Shown piece by piece: positions 42,353 to 51,069 of a DNA stretch of 64,000 bases. The stretch's first letter is position 1, and the number at the start of each line of letters is the position of its first letter. Made by a program: the position numbers and the translations under genes. The notes beneath the pieces were generated by a model. The model saw only the letters and a program-made list of their open reading frames with translations, did not search any database and was not told the origin of the DNA. Origin of the DNA: Eubacteriales bacterium (GTDB lineage: Bacteria > Bacillota_A > Clostridia > Christensenellales > Aristaeellaceae). The DNA lies in NCBI GenBank assembly GCA_029974035.1, contig JARKQG010000030.1, positions 18,675 through 82,674 on the forward strand, read 5' to 3'.

Positions 42353-43852
42353 TCAATTTTGCGGAATCTGCCGCGCCTTCGCCGGCAGATCGCCTTCCGC
42401 CGCGGGCGAGATGATGTAGTCCCCGCCCTTGCGTCGTTCGTTGGACAGCACATACCCCTTCGCTCGCATCCGGCAGCCCATCAAAAGCATCTGCCCCGCC
42501 ACCTGGGGCGTGGTTTCCACCAGAAACGCGCCGGACTGGCCCGCCGCGGAGCGGGAGCGCAGCTCGTTCAGCGCCGCCCTGGCGACGCTCTCGTCGGAGG
42601 GCACGCGGCCGCTGCCCTGGCAGCACGCGCAGGGCTGCATCAGAAGTGTGTGGATCGGCTGGTGCACCTTTTTGCGGGTCATCTCCACCAGTCCCAGCTC
42701 GGTGATGCCCACCAGATTGGTCTTGGTGCGGTCCTTTTTCAGCTCTCTGCGCAAAAGCGTCAAAAGCTGGTCGCGCTGCTCCGGGCGGTCCATGTCGATA
42801 AAGTCGATTACGATGATGCCGCCGATGTCCCGGAGCCTCAGTTGCCGGACGATCTCCGAGACGGCCTCGCAATTGGTCTGGAACACCGTGTCCGACAGCG
42901 AATGTCTGCCGACGAACTTGCCGGTGTTGACGTCGATGACCGTCAGCGCCTCGGCGTAGTCAAACACCAGATAGCCGCCGCTTTTCAGCCACACGCGGCG
43001 AAGGAGCGCCTTTTCCGCCTGAGCGTCGATGCGGTAGGGCTCGAAGATGGGCGCCTCCGCGGCGTGGTGGATCACCTTCTGCGCCAGTTCCGGCGAGAGC
43101 ATCTCCGCGGTGGACCGGGCCAGCGCGTACTGCGCCTCGTCGTCGATGGTCAGCGACCGGACGCCGTTTACCAGCATGTCGCGCACCGCGCGGTACACCA
43201 GGGAGACGTCCCGATGCAAAAGCGCCGGCGCGGCCGCCGCGGCCGCGCGCTTGGAAATGGACGCCCACAGCTTCTCGAGGTAGAGAATGTCCCGCTCCAG
43301 ATCGGCCGGCTGCGCGCCCTCCGCGGCGGTTCGGACGATCAGCCCCATGCCCTGGGGCTTCAGCGCTTCGGCCATCGCGCGCAGGCGTGCGCGCTCGTCC
43401 TCTATTTCGATGCGCCGGGATACGCCCACATACCCCACCGTCGGCAGCAGCACCGCCAGCCGCCCCGGCAGCGTGATGTGGCTGGTGAGCCGCGGACCCT
43501 TGCTGCCGCCGGGCTCCTTAATCACCTGCACCAGGATCTCCTGCCCCACCTTGACCAACTTCCGGATCGACAGGCTCTTCAGTTCCTGCTCCAGCGCCTT
43601 GGGATCAAGGCCAAAATCGGTCTTATCCACCAGGATGTCCCCGGCGTAAAGAAAGCCGTTTTTCTCAAGGCCGATGTCGACAAACGCCGCCTCCATGCCC
43701 GGCAGGACGTTGGCGGCGCGCCCCTTGTAGATGTTGCCGACCAGCTTTTCGTGGCCCTTGCGTTCGATGTAGAATTCAGCCAGATCGCCGTCTTCGACGA
43801 CGGCCAGCCGGGTCTGATTCCCCGAGCATTCCACCAGCAGTTCCCGATCCAT
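42353..43852 (-). CDS. rng: Ribonuclease E/G family protein
   Basis: An endoribonuclease of the RNase E/G family, 499 residues. It has an N-terminal S1 domain at about 35-130 (VGNIYKGRAANVLPGMEAAF), the DNase I-like catalytic region with magnesium ligands in LTVIDVNTGKFVG and VIDFIDMDRPEQ, and the zinc-link cysteines in PCACCQGSG. Length matches RNase G better than RNase E. The ATG two codons inside the longest frame is chosen because its ribosome-binding spacing is better. Confidence 0.93.
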   Translation of the reverse strand: MDRELLVECSGNQTRLAVVEDGDLAEFYIERKGHEKLVGNIYKGRAANVLPGMEAAFVDIGLEKNGFLYAGDILVDKTDFGLDPKALEQELKSLSIRKLVKVGQEILVQVIKEPGGSKGPRLTSHITLPGRLAVLLPTVGYVGVSRRIEIEDERARLRAMAEALKPQGMGLIVRTAAEGAQPADLERDILYLEKLWASISKRAAAAAAPALLHRDVSLVYRAVRDMLVNGVRSLTIDDEAQYALARSTAEMLSPELAQKVIHHAAEAPIFEPYRIDAQAEKALLRRVWLKSGGYLVFDYAEALTVIDVNTGKFVGRHSLSDTVFQTNCEAVSEIVRQLRLRDIGGIIVIDFIDMDRPEQRDQLLTLLRRELKKDRTKTNLVGITELGLVEMTRKKVHQPIHTLLMQPCACCQGSGRVPSDESVARAALNELRSRSAAGQSGAFLVETTPQVAGQMLLMGCRMRAKGYVLSNERRKGGDYIISPAAEGDLPAKARQIPQN

Positions 43853-43877
43853 TCGCACAACCCATCTCTATAAAAAT

Positions 43878-44633
43878 TTATAAATCCATCAAATCGGCGA
43901 CGCCCTGCGCTCCTTCGCCCAGAAGGCACAGCCGGTGAATTTGCATATCCGGAACCGGAACACCCGCCCTGGCCGCCAGCGTGGCAACCAGAAGGTCCGG
44001 CTTCAGGGTGGCCTTTTCGGTCAGCATCAGCGTAGCCCGCAGCAGCACAAGAGCCCCGGTCCGCCCTTCAAGCCCGCAACAGACCGAGGTACTGTTGCTG
44101 ACGCATCCGTTGACTTCGGTCGGTATTGGCCCGTCGCCCGGCCCTGCCGTGAGCTCCAGGGTCATCGGGCGGATGTCGGCCGGCTTTTCTCCGGACTTGG
44201 TCTTGCGCAGCGCGATCACGCTGGTTTCGGCCATGTAGCCCTCCGCGGCGGCGGCGGCCGCCCGCGCGCTCTCGCCCGCGAGCGCGATCCGGTACCGCGC
44301 GGCGCGCAGGGACGCCATCATCGCCGGATGGCGATCGTCCACCAGGCGGACGCGCAGAAGCGGCATGTCCGGCGGCAGGGCCGACGCCATCTGGGAAAAG
44401 GCAAATTCCTCCGTTACCGGCTCCGCCATCCGGACATCCAGAATTTCGCACTCGCTGGTCCACCCCACCGCCAGCGCCGACGCAAAGGACATCACCGGAT
44501 GCGGGTTGAAGCCCTGGGAGTAGGCCACGGGCAGTTCCGTGCGGCGCAGCGCCATCTGCATGAAGCGCTGCAGATCCAGATGGGACACAAACTTCAGACG
44601 GCTGCGCTTTGCAAACTGGTACAGCGCCCTCAT
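43878..44633 (-). CDS. TIGR03936-family radical-SAM-linked protein (DUF2344)
   Basis: A 251-residue protein of the DUF2344/TIGR03936 family that always accompanies a TIGR03960 radical-SAM protein, either as a neighbour or as its C-terminal domain. Features are FVSHLDLQRFMQMALRR and YSQGFNPHPVMSFASALAVG. Its biochemical role is unknown. It overlaps the upstream radical-SAM gene by four bases (ATGA) and precedes rng, the conserved order. Confidence 0.9.
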   Translation of the reverse strand: MRALYQFAKRSRLKFVSHLDLQRFMQMALRRTELPVAYSQGFNPHPVMSFASALAVGWTSECEILDVRMAEPVTEEFAFSQMASALPPDMPLLRVRLVDDRHPAMMASLRAARYRIALAGESARAAAAAAEGYMAETSVIALRKTKSGEKPADIRPMTLELTAGPGDGPIPTEVNGCVSNSTSVCCGLEGRTGALVLLRATLMLTEKATLKPDLLVATLAARAGVPVPDMQIHRLCLLGEGAQGVADLMDL

Positions 44634-46471
44634 AGGCACACCCCTTCGTAGCGGGTCATTCCGCAGCCCTCGCAGCCCAGGCGGCAGTCGGGCGTCGTTT
44701 CGGCGCGCTGCGCCCGATGCCACTCGCGCAAGAGGAACGCCCGGCTGGGGCCGGCGTCCAGGTGATCCCAGGGAAACATCTCGTCCTCCGCACGCTGGCG
44801 GCAGGCGTAAAACAGCGGGTCAACGCCCGTTTCGCGGAACGCCTGAAGCCACAGATCGTAGCGGAAATGGTCGCTCCAGCCGTCAAACCGGCAGCCCAGG
44901 CGCCATGCGCGCTCAAGCGCCGCGCCCAACCGCCGGTCGCCCCGGGCAAACACCGCTTCGGCAAAGCTCACGTCAGGGGCGTGGTACTTGAAATCCACGC
45001 CCTTGACCGCCGACAGCGCGCGGCGCAGCCGCTGCTGCCGCTCGATGACGGTGTCCTGGTCCAGCTGCGGACACCACTCAAAGGGCGTGATGGGCTTGGG
45101 CACGAACACCGACGCGCTCACCGTGATGCGCAGCCCCGGCGCGCGCTTTTCCTTGGGCAGTTCAAAGTAGCAGCGGGCCACCTTCCGGGCGAGGTCTGCG
45201 ATGCCGTCCACATCCTCGTCGGTCTCGGTGGGCAGGCCCAGCATGAAGTACAGCTTGACCGCCGACCAGCCCGCTTCAAAGGCCTCCCGGACGGAGCGCA
45301 TCAGATCCTCCTCGGTCACGCCCTTGTTGATCACGTCGCGCAGGCGCTGGGTGCCGGCCTCCGGCGCCAGCGTCAGCGCGGTCTTGCGCACCTTCTGGGT
45401 TTCCGAAAGCGTGTCTTTCAGGATCGAGTCGATGCGCAGCGACGGCAGCGACACCTTGACCCGGCGGTTCTGGAACCGCCCGGTCATCGCCCGCGCCAGT
45501 TCGGCGATGCGGGAGTAGTCGCCGCTGGACAGGCTCATCAGCGAAATCTCGTCGTATCCGGTGGACTTCACCAGCTTTTCAGCGAGATCGGTCAGCCGCT
45601 CGAGCGACCGTTCGCGCACCGGCCGGTAGATCATGCCCGCCTGACAGAAGCGGCAGCCCCGGGTGCACCCCCGGAATATTTCCAGCATGATGCGGTTGTG
45701 CACCACCTCGCCATAGGGCACGATCAGCGTTTCGGGGTAGTCGGCGGCGTCAAGATCGGTTACCACCGCCTTTTTGACCCGCGCCGGCGCGCCGCTTCCC
45801 GGCTTGGGCGCGACGGAGCGGATGCGCCCGTCCTCGCAATACTCCACATCATAGAGCGACGGCACGTACACGCCCGGAATCCGGGCGGCCATCTTCAGAT
45901 ATTCCGCCCGCGGCAAGCCCGACGCGCGCCACGCCTTGTAGCAGTCGATGGTGTCGCCCGTGGCTTTTTCGCCGTCGCCCAGCACAAAAATGTCCACATA
46001 GTCGGCCAGCGGCTCCGGGTTGAAGGCGCAGGGCCCGCCCGCAATCACGAAGGGCCCGGAATCCCGGTCGCGGCTTCGCAGCGGGATGCCCGCCAGATCC
46101 AGCGCGGCCAGAATGTTGGTATAGCACATCTCGTACTGCAGCGTGATGCCCAGCAGGTCAAATTCCGCAAGGGAGGTTCTTGATTCCAACGAAAACAGCG
46201 GCACGCCTGCCGCCTTCATCGCGTCGTGCATGTCCGGCCAAGGCGAAAAAACCCGCTCGCACCATGCGTCGGGCCGGCGATTGATCACGTCGTAGAGGAT
46301 TTTCATCCCCAGATGGGACATGCCCACTTCGTAGACGTCGGGAAACAGGAACGCGTAACGCACCATACCCGGCTGAATTTCCTTGACGATGCTTCCGTAC
46401 TCGCCGCCCAAATACCGCACGGGTTTTGTCACATTCGGCAAAATCCGATCAATCGCTTCATGAAGGTCCAA
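44630..46471 (-). CDS. TIGR03960-family B12-binding-type radical SAM protein
   Basis: A 613-residue radical SAM protein. The N-terminal region resembles a cobalamin-binding fold (FPDVYEVGMSHLGMKILYDV), and the radical-SAM core has CTRGCRFCQAG with LSSGDY downstream. C-terminal cysteines lie in CRLGCEGCGMTRYEGVC. The substrate is unknown; the conserved link with rng and tRNA-modification genes suggests RNA. The start is TTG, eight bases after GGGGAGG. It leads the nine-gene minus-strand run. Confidence 0.92.
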   Translation of the reverse strand: MDLHEAIDRILPNVTKPVRYLGGEYGSIVKEIQPGMVRYAFLFPDVYEVGMSHLGMKILYDVINRRPDAWCERVFSPWPDMHDAMKAAGVPLFSLESRTSLAEFDLLGITLQYEMCYTNILAALDLAGIPLRSRDRDSGPFVIAGGPCAFNPEPLADYVDIFVLGDGEKATGDTIDCYKAWRASGLPRAEYLKMAARIPGVYVPSLYDVEYCEDGRIRSVAPKPGSGAPARVKKAVVTDLDAADYPETLIVPYGEVVHNRIMLEIFRGCTRGCRFCQAGMIYRPVRERSLERLTDLAEKLVKSTGYDEISLMSLSSGDYSRIAELARAMTGRFQNRRVKVSLPSLRIDSILKDTLSETQKVRKTALTLAPEAGTQRLRDVINKGVTEEDLMRSVREAFEAGWSAVKLYFMLGLPTETDEDVDGIADLARKVARCYFELPKEKRAPGLRITVSASVFVPKPITPFEWCPQLDQDTVIERQQRLRRALSAVKGVDFKYHAPDVSFAEAVFARGDRRLGAALERAWRLGCRFDGWSDHFRYDLWLQAFRETGVDPLFYACRQRAEDEMFPWDHLDAGPSRAFLLREWHRAQRAETTPDCRLGCEGCGMTRYEGVCL

Positions 46472-46508
46472 TCAAATTTCCTCCCCGCCCCGTAGGGCAT
46501 ACGTATGA

Positions 46509-46537
46509 ATTTTACCACAACCCCGGCGTTTCTTCAA
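46509..46537 (-). promoter_or_regulatory. Promoter of the TIGR03960-to-ynbB operon
   Basis: On the minus strand, TTGAAG and TAAAAT are 17 bases apart, about 40 bases before the TTG start. The -35 lies in the centre of an inverted repeat. Confidence 0.65.
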
Positions 46538-46549
46538 CGCCCGGGTTGT
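46517..46549. repeat. Inverted repeat over the radical-SAM operon promoter
   Basis: ACAACCCCGGCGTT and AACGCCCGGGTTGT (one mismatch in 14) flank TCTTC. It has no adjoining T-run on either strand and covers the minus-strand -35, so it looks more like an operator than a terminator. Confidence 0.6.
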
Positions 46550-46564
46550 TAAAGAAATATTCGA

Positions 46565-46593
46565 TTGACTTCGCCATTGGGCCGGTTTAGAAT
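46565..46593 (+). promoter_or_regulatory. Promoter of the lysA-like gene
   Basis: TTGACT and TAGAAT are 17 bases apart, divergent from the radical-SAM operon promoter. Confidence 0.75.
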
Positions 46594-46627
46594 TGTATAT
46601 ACCGTGTATTTATGCGAGGTGCTTCCG

Positions 46628-47887
46628 ATGCTCAAGACACTGCCCGACGCTGACACCCTTCGCGCGATCGCGAGGGAGATCCCCACGCCCTTTCATCTCT
46701 ACGACGAGGGGGCGCTCCGCGCGCGCGCGCGGCTTTTGAAAAGCGCTTTTTCCTGGAACGCGGACTATCGGGAATACTTCGCCGTCAAGGCCAATCCCAA
46801 CCCGCATCTGATCAGGATATTGCAGGAAGAAGGCGTGAAGGTGGACTGCGCGTCGCTGACGGAGCTGATGCTGGCGAGGGCCTGCGGCTTTTCCGGCGAC
46901 GAGATCATGTTCTCCTCCAACGAGACCCCCGCGGAGGAATACGAATACGCCCGGGCCCTCGGCGCCACCATCAACCTGGACGACATCACCCACATCGACT
47001 TTTTAAAGGCCCACGGCGGCATTCCGGAGGCCCTCTGCCTGCGCGTCAACCCCGGTGAGGCCTTCCGCTTCGGAAATTTTGTGATGGGGCATCCCGAGGA
47101 GGCCAAGTTCGGTATGACCGTGCCCCAGGCCTATGAGGCGGTAGAGCGGCTGTCGGCCCTGGGGGCAAGGCGCTTTGGCCTGCACGCGTTTTTGGTCAGC
47201 AACGCGCTGATGCCCGAATACTACCCCGAGCTGGCGCGGTTTTTGTTCACGCTGGCCAGGGACATCGCGCAAAAGACCGGCGCGGTATTCAATCTGATCA
47301 ACCTGTCCGGCGGCATTGGTATCCCCTACCGTCCGGAGGATGCGGAGCCGGACGTCATCGCCATCGGCCGGGGCGTGCGCGAGATGTATGAAAAGATCAT
47401 TTTGAGCGGGGGCCTTCCGCCGCTTCGCGTGGCGACGGAGCTGGGCCGCTGGCTGATCGGCCCGGCGGGGTATCTGGTGACCACCGCCATCCACGAAAAG
47501 CACACCCACCGGGACTATATCGGCCTTGATGCCTGTGCCGTGGACCTGATGCGCCCCGCGATGTACGGCGCCTACCACCACATCACGGTGGTCGGTAAGG
47601 AGGGCGCGCCCAGAGACCACGTGTACGACGTGGTGGGTTCGCTGTGCGAGAACAACGACAAATTTGCGGTGCAGCGCCCGCTGCCCCGGATCGAGCCCGG
47701 CGACATGGTGGTGCTGCACGACACCGGCGCCCACGGCCGTTCGATGGGCTACAACTACAACGGAAAACTCCGCTCGGCGGAGGTGCTGCTCAGGCCCGAC
47801 GGCAGCTTCCGGCTGATCCGAAGGCGCGAAACCCCGGCAGATTACTTTGCGACGCTGGACTTTCCGCCGCTTCGGAAGCTCCTATAA
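46628..47887 (+). CDS. lysA: Diaminopimelate decarboxylase-family PLP enzyme
   Basis: A fold-III PLP decarboxylase of 419 residues, most like diaminopimelate decarboxylase (last step of lysine synthesis). Lys54 in YFAVKANPNPHL is the cofactor lysine. LSGGIGIPYRPED and GSLCENNDKFAVQR contain the glycine loop and the substrate-site Cys region, and GRSMGYNYNGKLRSAEVL ends the barrel. The usual HCHIGS motif is replaced by HAFLVSN, as in a divergent subgroup, so the exact substrate is less certain. Its last 46 bases overlap sigF on the other strand. Confidence 0.82.
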   Translation: MLKTLPDADTLRAIAREIPTPFHLYDEGALRARARLLKSAFSWNADYREYFAVKANPNPHLIRILQEEGVKVDCASLTELMLARACGFSGDEIMFSSNETPAEEYEYARALGATINLDDITHIDFLKAHGGIPEALCLRVNPGEAFRFGNFVMGHPEEAKFGMTVPQAYEAVERLSALGARRFGLHAFLVSNALMPEYYPELARFLFTLARDIAQKTGAVFNLINLSGGIGIPYRPEDAEPDVIAIGRGVREMYEKIILSGGLPPLRVATELGRWLIGPAGYLVTTAIHEKHTHRDYIGLDACAVDLMRPAMYGAYHHITVVGKEGAPRDHVYDVVGSLCENNDKFAVQRPLPRIEPGDMVVLHDTGAHGRSMGYNYNGKLRSAEVLLRPDGSFRLIRRRETPADYFATLDFPPLRKLL

Positions 47888-48612
47888 TCCTCCGCATCGC
47901 CCGACGCTTCCCTGCGAAGCCGGGCGATGATTCTGCTCTCCAGCCTGGAAACCTGCACCTGGGTCATGCCGTAGTCCTGGGCAATTTCCGACTGGGTGTG
48001 GCGCGAGAAATAGCGCCGGAGTACGATGGCGCGCTCCTTTTCGGAGAGTTTCTCCAGCATCGCGTGCACCGTCAGCCTGTCGTCGATCCGGGCGGTGTCG
48101 TCCTCTCCCAGCGTGTCGCCCAGGGTCAGGCTGCCATCCCCCGCCACCGGTTCGCTGAAGGAGCGCGTCGGCCGTGCGGAATCCAGCGCCAGAAGCGCGT
48201 CCTCCCGGGAGAGCGACAGCGCCGAGGCGATTTCATCCAGCCCCGGCTCCTTTTGGTGCGCCGCCTCGTATGTCTCGATGAAGCGGTATACCTTGACCGC
48301 GTTTTCCTTGATCGACCGGGACACCCGGATCGGCGCGTCGTCTCGAAGGAACCTGCGGATCTCTCCCAGGATGACCGGCACCGCATAGGTGGAAAACCGC
48401 ACGTCAAAGGACGTATCGAAGTTGCGGATCGCCTTGATGAGCCCGAGACAGCCCATCTGATACAGGTCGTCGTACTCGCGGCCCCGGTTCACATAGCGCC
48501 TGACCACGTATTTCACCAGCGCCAGGTGCGTGCGCACCAGCGCGTCCATCGCCTGGGGATCGCCCGCCTGGGCGCGCCCGATCAATTCGCTTTGGTTGTC
48601 CTCGCGGGTCAA
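47842..48612 (-). CDS. sigF: Forespore sigma factor SigF
   Basis: The first compartment-specific sporulation sigma factor. The 256-residue protein has region 2 (EYDDLYQMGCLGLIKAIRNF, VRFSTYAVPVILGEIRRF), a conserved N-terminal region, and region 4.2 (HTQSEIAQDYGMTQVQVSRL). It is the third gene of spoIIA and starts in a 4-base overlap with spoIIAB. Activity should be held by SpoIIAB until SpoIIAA is dephosphorylated. Confidence 0.96.
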   Translation of the reverse strand: MTREDNQSELIGRAQAGDPQAMDALVRTHLALVKYVVRRYVNRGREYDDLYQMGCLGLIKAIRNFDTSFDVRFSTYAVPVILGEIRRFLRDDAPIRVSRSIKENAVKVYRFIETYEAAHQKEPGLDEIASALSLSREDALLALDSARPTRSFSEPVAGDGSLTLGDTLGEDDTARIDDRLTVHAMLEKLSEKERAIVLRRYFSRHTQSEIAQDYGMTQVQVSRLESRIIARLRREASGDAEDYRSFRSGGKSSVAK

Positions 48613-49064
48613 GCGTTGCGCGCCAGCGGCATCTCTTCCGGGATCATCCGCTTGCGCATCCTGACGGTCGTGCCGACGCCCGGCTGCGATTTGACGAACA
48701 GGTCGTCCATAAAGCTCTCCATCACGGTGAAGCCCATGCCGCTGCGCTCGGAGCCTTCCAGCGATGTGAAGAAGGGCTTTCGCGCCTCCTCGATGTTTTC
48801 AATGCCGCGGCCATTGTCGATCACTTCCACCGTCAGTTCGCCGTCGGATTCCAGCAGCGCCTTCATGCGCACCGTGCCGCCCCTGCCGCCGTAGCCGTGA
48901 ATAATCGCGTTGGTAACCGCCTCCGATACGGACGTCTTTACGTCGCCCATCTGCTCCAGCGTCGGGTTGAGCGGCAGGAGAAACGCGCTGATGACCATGC
49001 GCGCAAACGCTTCATTTTCCGGACACGCGAGGAAATCCACGCGCATTTCATTGACAATACTCAT
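48609..49064 (-). CDS. spoIIAB: Anti-sigma F factor SpoIIAB
   Basis: A GHKL serine kinase that binds SigF and phosphorylates SpoIIAA. The 151-residue protein has an intact N-box (SEAVTNAIIHGYGG), the DxGxG motif (VIDNGRGIENIEEA) and the lid motif (SERSGMGFTVMESFMD). It lies 13 bases after spoIIAA, and its stop overlaps the sigF start. Confidence 0.96.
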   Translation of the reverse strand: MSIVNEMRVDFLACPENEAFARMVISAFLLPLNPTLEQMGDVKTSVSEAVTNAIIHGYGGRGGTVRMKALLESDGELTVEVIDNGRGIENIEEARKPFFTSLEGSERSGMGFTVMESFMDDLFVKSQPGVGTTVRMRKRMIPEEMPLARNA

Positions 49065-49077
49065 CTTGCCCTCCTGC

Positions 49078-49383
49078 TTACGCCAGTTTCTTGACGATCG
49101 TATACAGCCCCGCCAACTCGAATACGCGGTCGATCTGCGCGTTTGCGCACCGGACCGATACGCTCCCGCCCCGCCGCGCCATCAGCTTGTACCGCCCCAG
49201 GATCATGCCGATACCGGAGCTGTCCATGAAGCTGAGCCCCGAGAGATCAAACACCAGTTCCTTGATCTTCGGGTCCCGGAGCAGATCGTCCAGCTCCGGA
49301 CGGAGCTGATCCGCCCGCCTGTGGTCCAGCTCTCCAGACAGCGCCACCACCATGGAGCCCCGCCGCTTTTCATGATTGACCAT
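49078..49383 (-). CDS. spoIIAA: Anti-anti-sigma F factor SpoIIAA
   Basis: A 101-residue STAS-domain protein. The phosphorylated serine is the second Ser (residue 56) of FMDSSGIGMILGRY. GELDHRRADQLRPELDDLL is the first STAS helix. Unphosphorylated SpoIIAA frees SigF from SpoIIAB. The longer open frame reads through the promoter region; GGGGAGG lies seven bases before the ATG used here. Confidence 0.95.
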   Translation of the reverse strand: MVNHEKRRGSMVVALSGELDHRRADQLRPELDDLLRDPKIKELVFDLSGLSFMDSSGIGMILGRYKLMARRGGSVSVRCANAQIDRVFELAGLYTIVKKLA

Positions 49384-49417
49384 CCGCCGACCTCCCCGCT
49401 GTTTCCATCGGCGATTG

Positions 49418-49445
49418 GTTCCACGCCGCGCCGCGCGATTCCTTT
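49418..49445 (-). promoter_or_regulatory. Candidate sigma-H promoter of spoIIA
   Basis: On the minus strand, AAAGGAATC (like RnAGGAWWW) and GTGGAAC (like RnnGAAT) are 12 bases apart. The -35 fits well, the -10 has one poor base. spoIIA is sigma-H-dependent in Bacillus. Confidence 0.6.
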
Positions 49446-49503
49446 GAAGAAAATGCACAACCCCTGTCGAAGCAGCGCATTCGTTCGACAGGGGCCGTTG
49501 TGC
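49446..49503 (-). terminator. Terminator of the FtsH-type gene, containing the 0A boxes
   Basis: On the minus strand GCACAA(cgg)CCCCTGTCGAA pairs with TTCGACAGGGGTTGTGC around a 12-base loop and is followed by ATTTTCTTC. It ends the protease transcript before spoIIA. Confidence 0.75.
49465..49490. promoter_or_regulatory. Pair of inverted Spo0A boxes
   Basis: Perfect 0A boxes (TGTCGAA) occur at 49465-49471 on the plus strand and at 49484-49490 on the minus strand, 12 bases apart and inverted. The nearer one is about 20 bases upstream of the candidate sigma-H -35, where Spo0A~P acts at spoIIA in Bacillus. Confidence 0.65.
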
Positions 49504-49516
49504 GTAACAGATGTTC

Positions 49517-50941
49517 TCAGGCGACGAGTTGCAAGAACCTCCGTTCATCGATGGTTTCCTCGCGGATCAGTGTCTCCGTCAGATCCATGAGAAGCTCGGA
49601 ATGCGCCTTGAGGAGGTCCGTCACCGCGTCAAACTCGTGACTGAGCAGTCCCTTGCAGCGGTCCAGCGCGTCGCCGGTGCCGCAGGCCGCCTTCAGCGGG
49701 CGGATCGCCACGCCGGGTTCCCCAGCCATGCCCAGGTCCAGCGCCATCGCCGCGGCAATTTCCGCCGCGCGGGCGAGATCGCTGGATGCGCCGCCGGTGA
49801 TTTCGTCCGGACCGCCGATCAGAAGCTCTGCCGCGCGCCCTGCCAGCAGCACCTGAATCTGCCGGACCAGCCGGTCCCGCCCGATGATCGAGAGCTCCGG
49901 CGGGATCGAGAGGCTGTACCCCGCCGCCCCCTTGCCGGAGGGCAGGATGCTGATGCGGGTGACCCGCTGATCGGGCAAAAGCAGGTGCGTCGCCAGCGCG
50001 TGGCCCGCCTCGTGGAGCGCAATGGTGGCGCGCTCCTTTTGCGCCGCGCGGGAGGGTTTGTCCTCGCCCGCGACGCTGGCGAGGTACGCCGCGTCGATGT
50101 CGGTCCGCTCAATCGCCCCCGATCCGCGCTGCGCCGCGCGAATCGCCGCCTCGTTCAAAAGCGCCTCCAGCGACGCGCCGCTGAAGTACACCGTCTGCGC
50201 CGCAAGGCTGGCCAGATCGATCTCCTCCGCCAGGGGCTTGCCCCTGCTGTGCAGCTTCAGGATGTCCAGCCGCTCGTTCAGTCCGGGAAGGCCCACCTCG
50301 ATCTTCCGGTCAAACCGCCCGGGCCGGAGCAGCGCCGGGTCCAGCGTGTCCAGCCTGTTGGTGGCCGCCAGCACGATCACGCCGTCGTTTTTCTTGAAAC
50401 CGCTCATCTCGCTGAGCAGCGCGTTGAGCGTCTGTTCACGCTCCTCGGAGGCGCTGTCATCGCGCTTTTTGCCCATCGCGTCAATTTCGTCGATAAAGAT
50501 CACGCATTTTCCGGCTTTTTTGGCTTTTTGAAAGAGTTCGCGCACGCGGCTGGCGCCGACGCCCACGTACATCTGCACAAAATCAGAACCGGACAGCGCA
50601 AAAAAGGGCACGCCCGCCTCGCCTGCCAACGCCTGGGCCAAAAGCGTCTTGCCGGTGCCCGGCGGGCCGTACAGCAGTACGCCCCGGGGCATGCGCGCCC
50701 CCATGCGGCCGTATTTCAGAGGATTCTTCAGGTAATCCACCAGCATTGTGAGGCTTCTGAGCGCCTCCTCGTTGGCCGCCACATCCTGAAACGTCGTCTT
50801 GCAGGCTTCATACACGGGCTTGGTTCCAGAAAACTTGCGCCCGATGCGCCGGATGGGTTCCCGTTGCCGCAGCCTGAATCCAAACGCAACCGCAAGGACG
50901 ATTGCCAGCAGGATCAAATAACCGACCTCGGTTTGTTTCAT
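49517..50941 (-). CDS. Compact FtsH-type membrane AAA metalloprotease
   Basis: A 474-residue FtsH-family protease with a single N-terminal membrane helix at about 6-22. It therefore lacks the second helix and extracellular domain of canonical FtsH (about 600-650). AAA motifs are GPPGTGKT (92-99), FIDEIDA (150-156), [19 protein letters not shown] (the SRH). The zinc site HEAGH is at 310-314, with a third-ligand Asp in [19 protein letters not shown] precedes the ATG. It lies directly upstream of spoIIA, suggesting but not proving a sporulation role. Confidence 0.88.
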   Translation of the reverse strand: MKQTEVGYLILLAIVLAVAFGFRLRQREPIRRIGRKFSGTKPVYEACKTTFQDVAANEEALRSLTMLVDYLKNPLKYGRMGARMPRGVLLYGPPGTGKTLLAQALAGEAGVPFFALSGSDFVQMYVGVGASRVRELFQKAKKAGKCVIFIDEIDAMGKKRDDSASEEREQTLNALLSEMSGFKKNDGVIVLAATNRLDTLDPALLRPGRFDRKIEVGLPGLNERLDILKLHSRGKPLAEEIDLASLAAQTVYFSGASLEALLNEAAIRAAQRGSGAIERTDIDAAYLASVAGEDKPSRAAQKERATIALHEAGHALATHLLLPDQRVTRISILPSGKGAAGYSLSIPPELSIIGRDRLVRQIQVLLAGRAAELLIGGPDEITGGASSDLARAAEIAAAMALDLGMAGEPGVAIRPLKAACGTGDALDRCKGLLSHEFDAVTDLLKAHSELLMDLTETLIREETIDERRFLQLVA

Positions 50942-51014
50942 TCCATCAACCTCCTTGCGTGGATATGTTTCATTATACAGGAGGCAACGGAAAGCGTCCA
51001 CCGACATGTTCTGG

Positions 51015-51043
51015 GAATCGGGCGCGCGCCCGCGGGCATACTA
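51015..51043 (+). promoter_or_regulatory. Weak candidate forespore (sigma-G/F) promoter of the PBP gene
   Basis: CATACTA fits the sigma-G -10 (CATnnTA), and GAATC 17 bases upstream is a 4 of 5 match to GnATR. The spacer holds a GGGCGCGCGCCC palindrome. No good sigma-A promoter was seen here. Confidence 0.3.
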
Positions 51044-51069
51044 GAAGCAGAAAGATGCGAGGAATGAAG

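Noticed and set aside
51020..51031. GGGCGCGCGCCC palindrome upstream of the PBP gene
   Set aside because: At this GC content such a simple palindrome is not remarkable, and it falls in the spacer of a weak candidate promoter.
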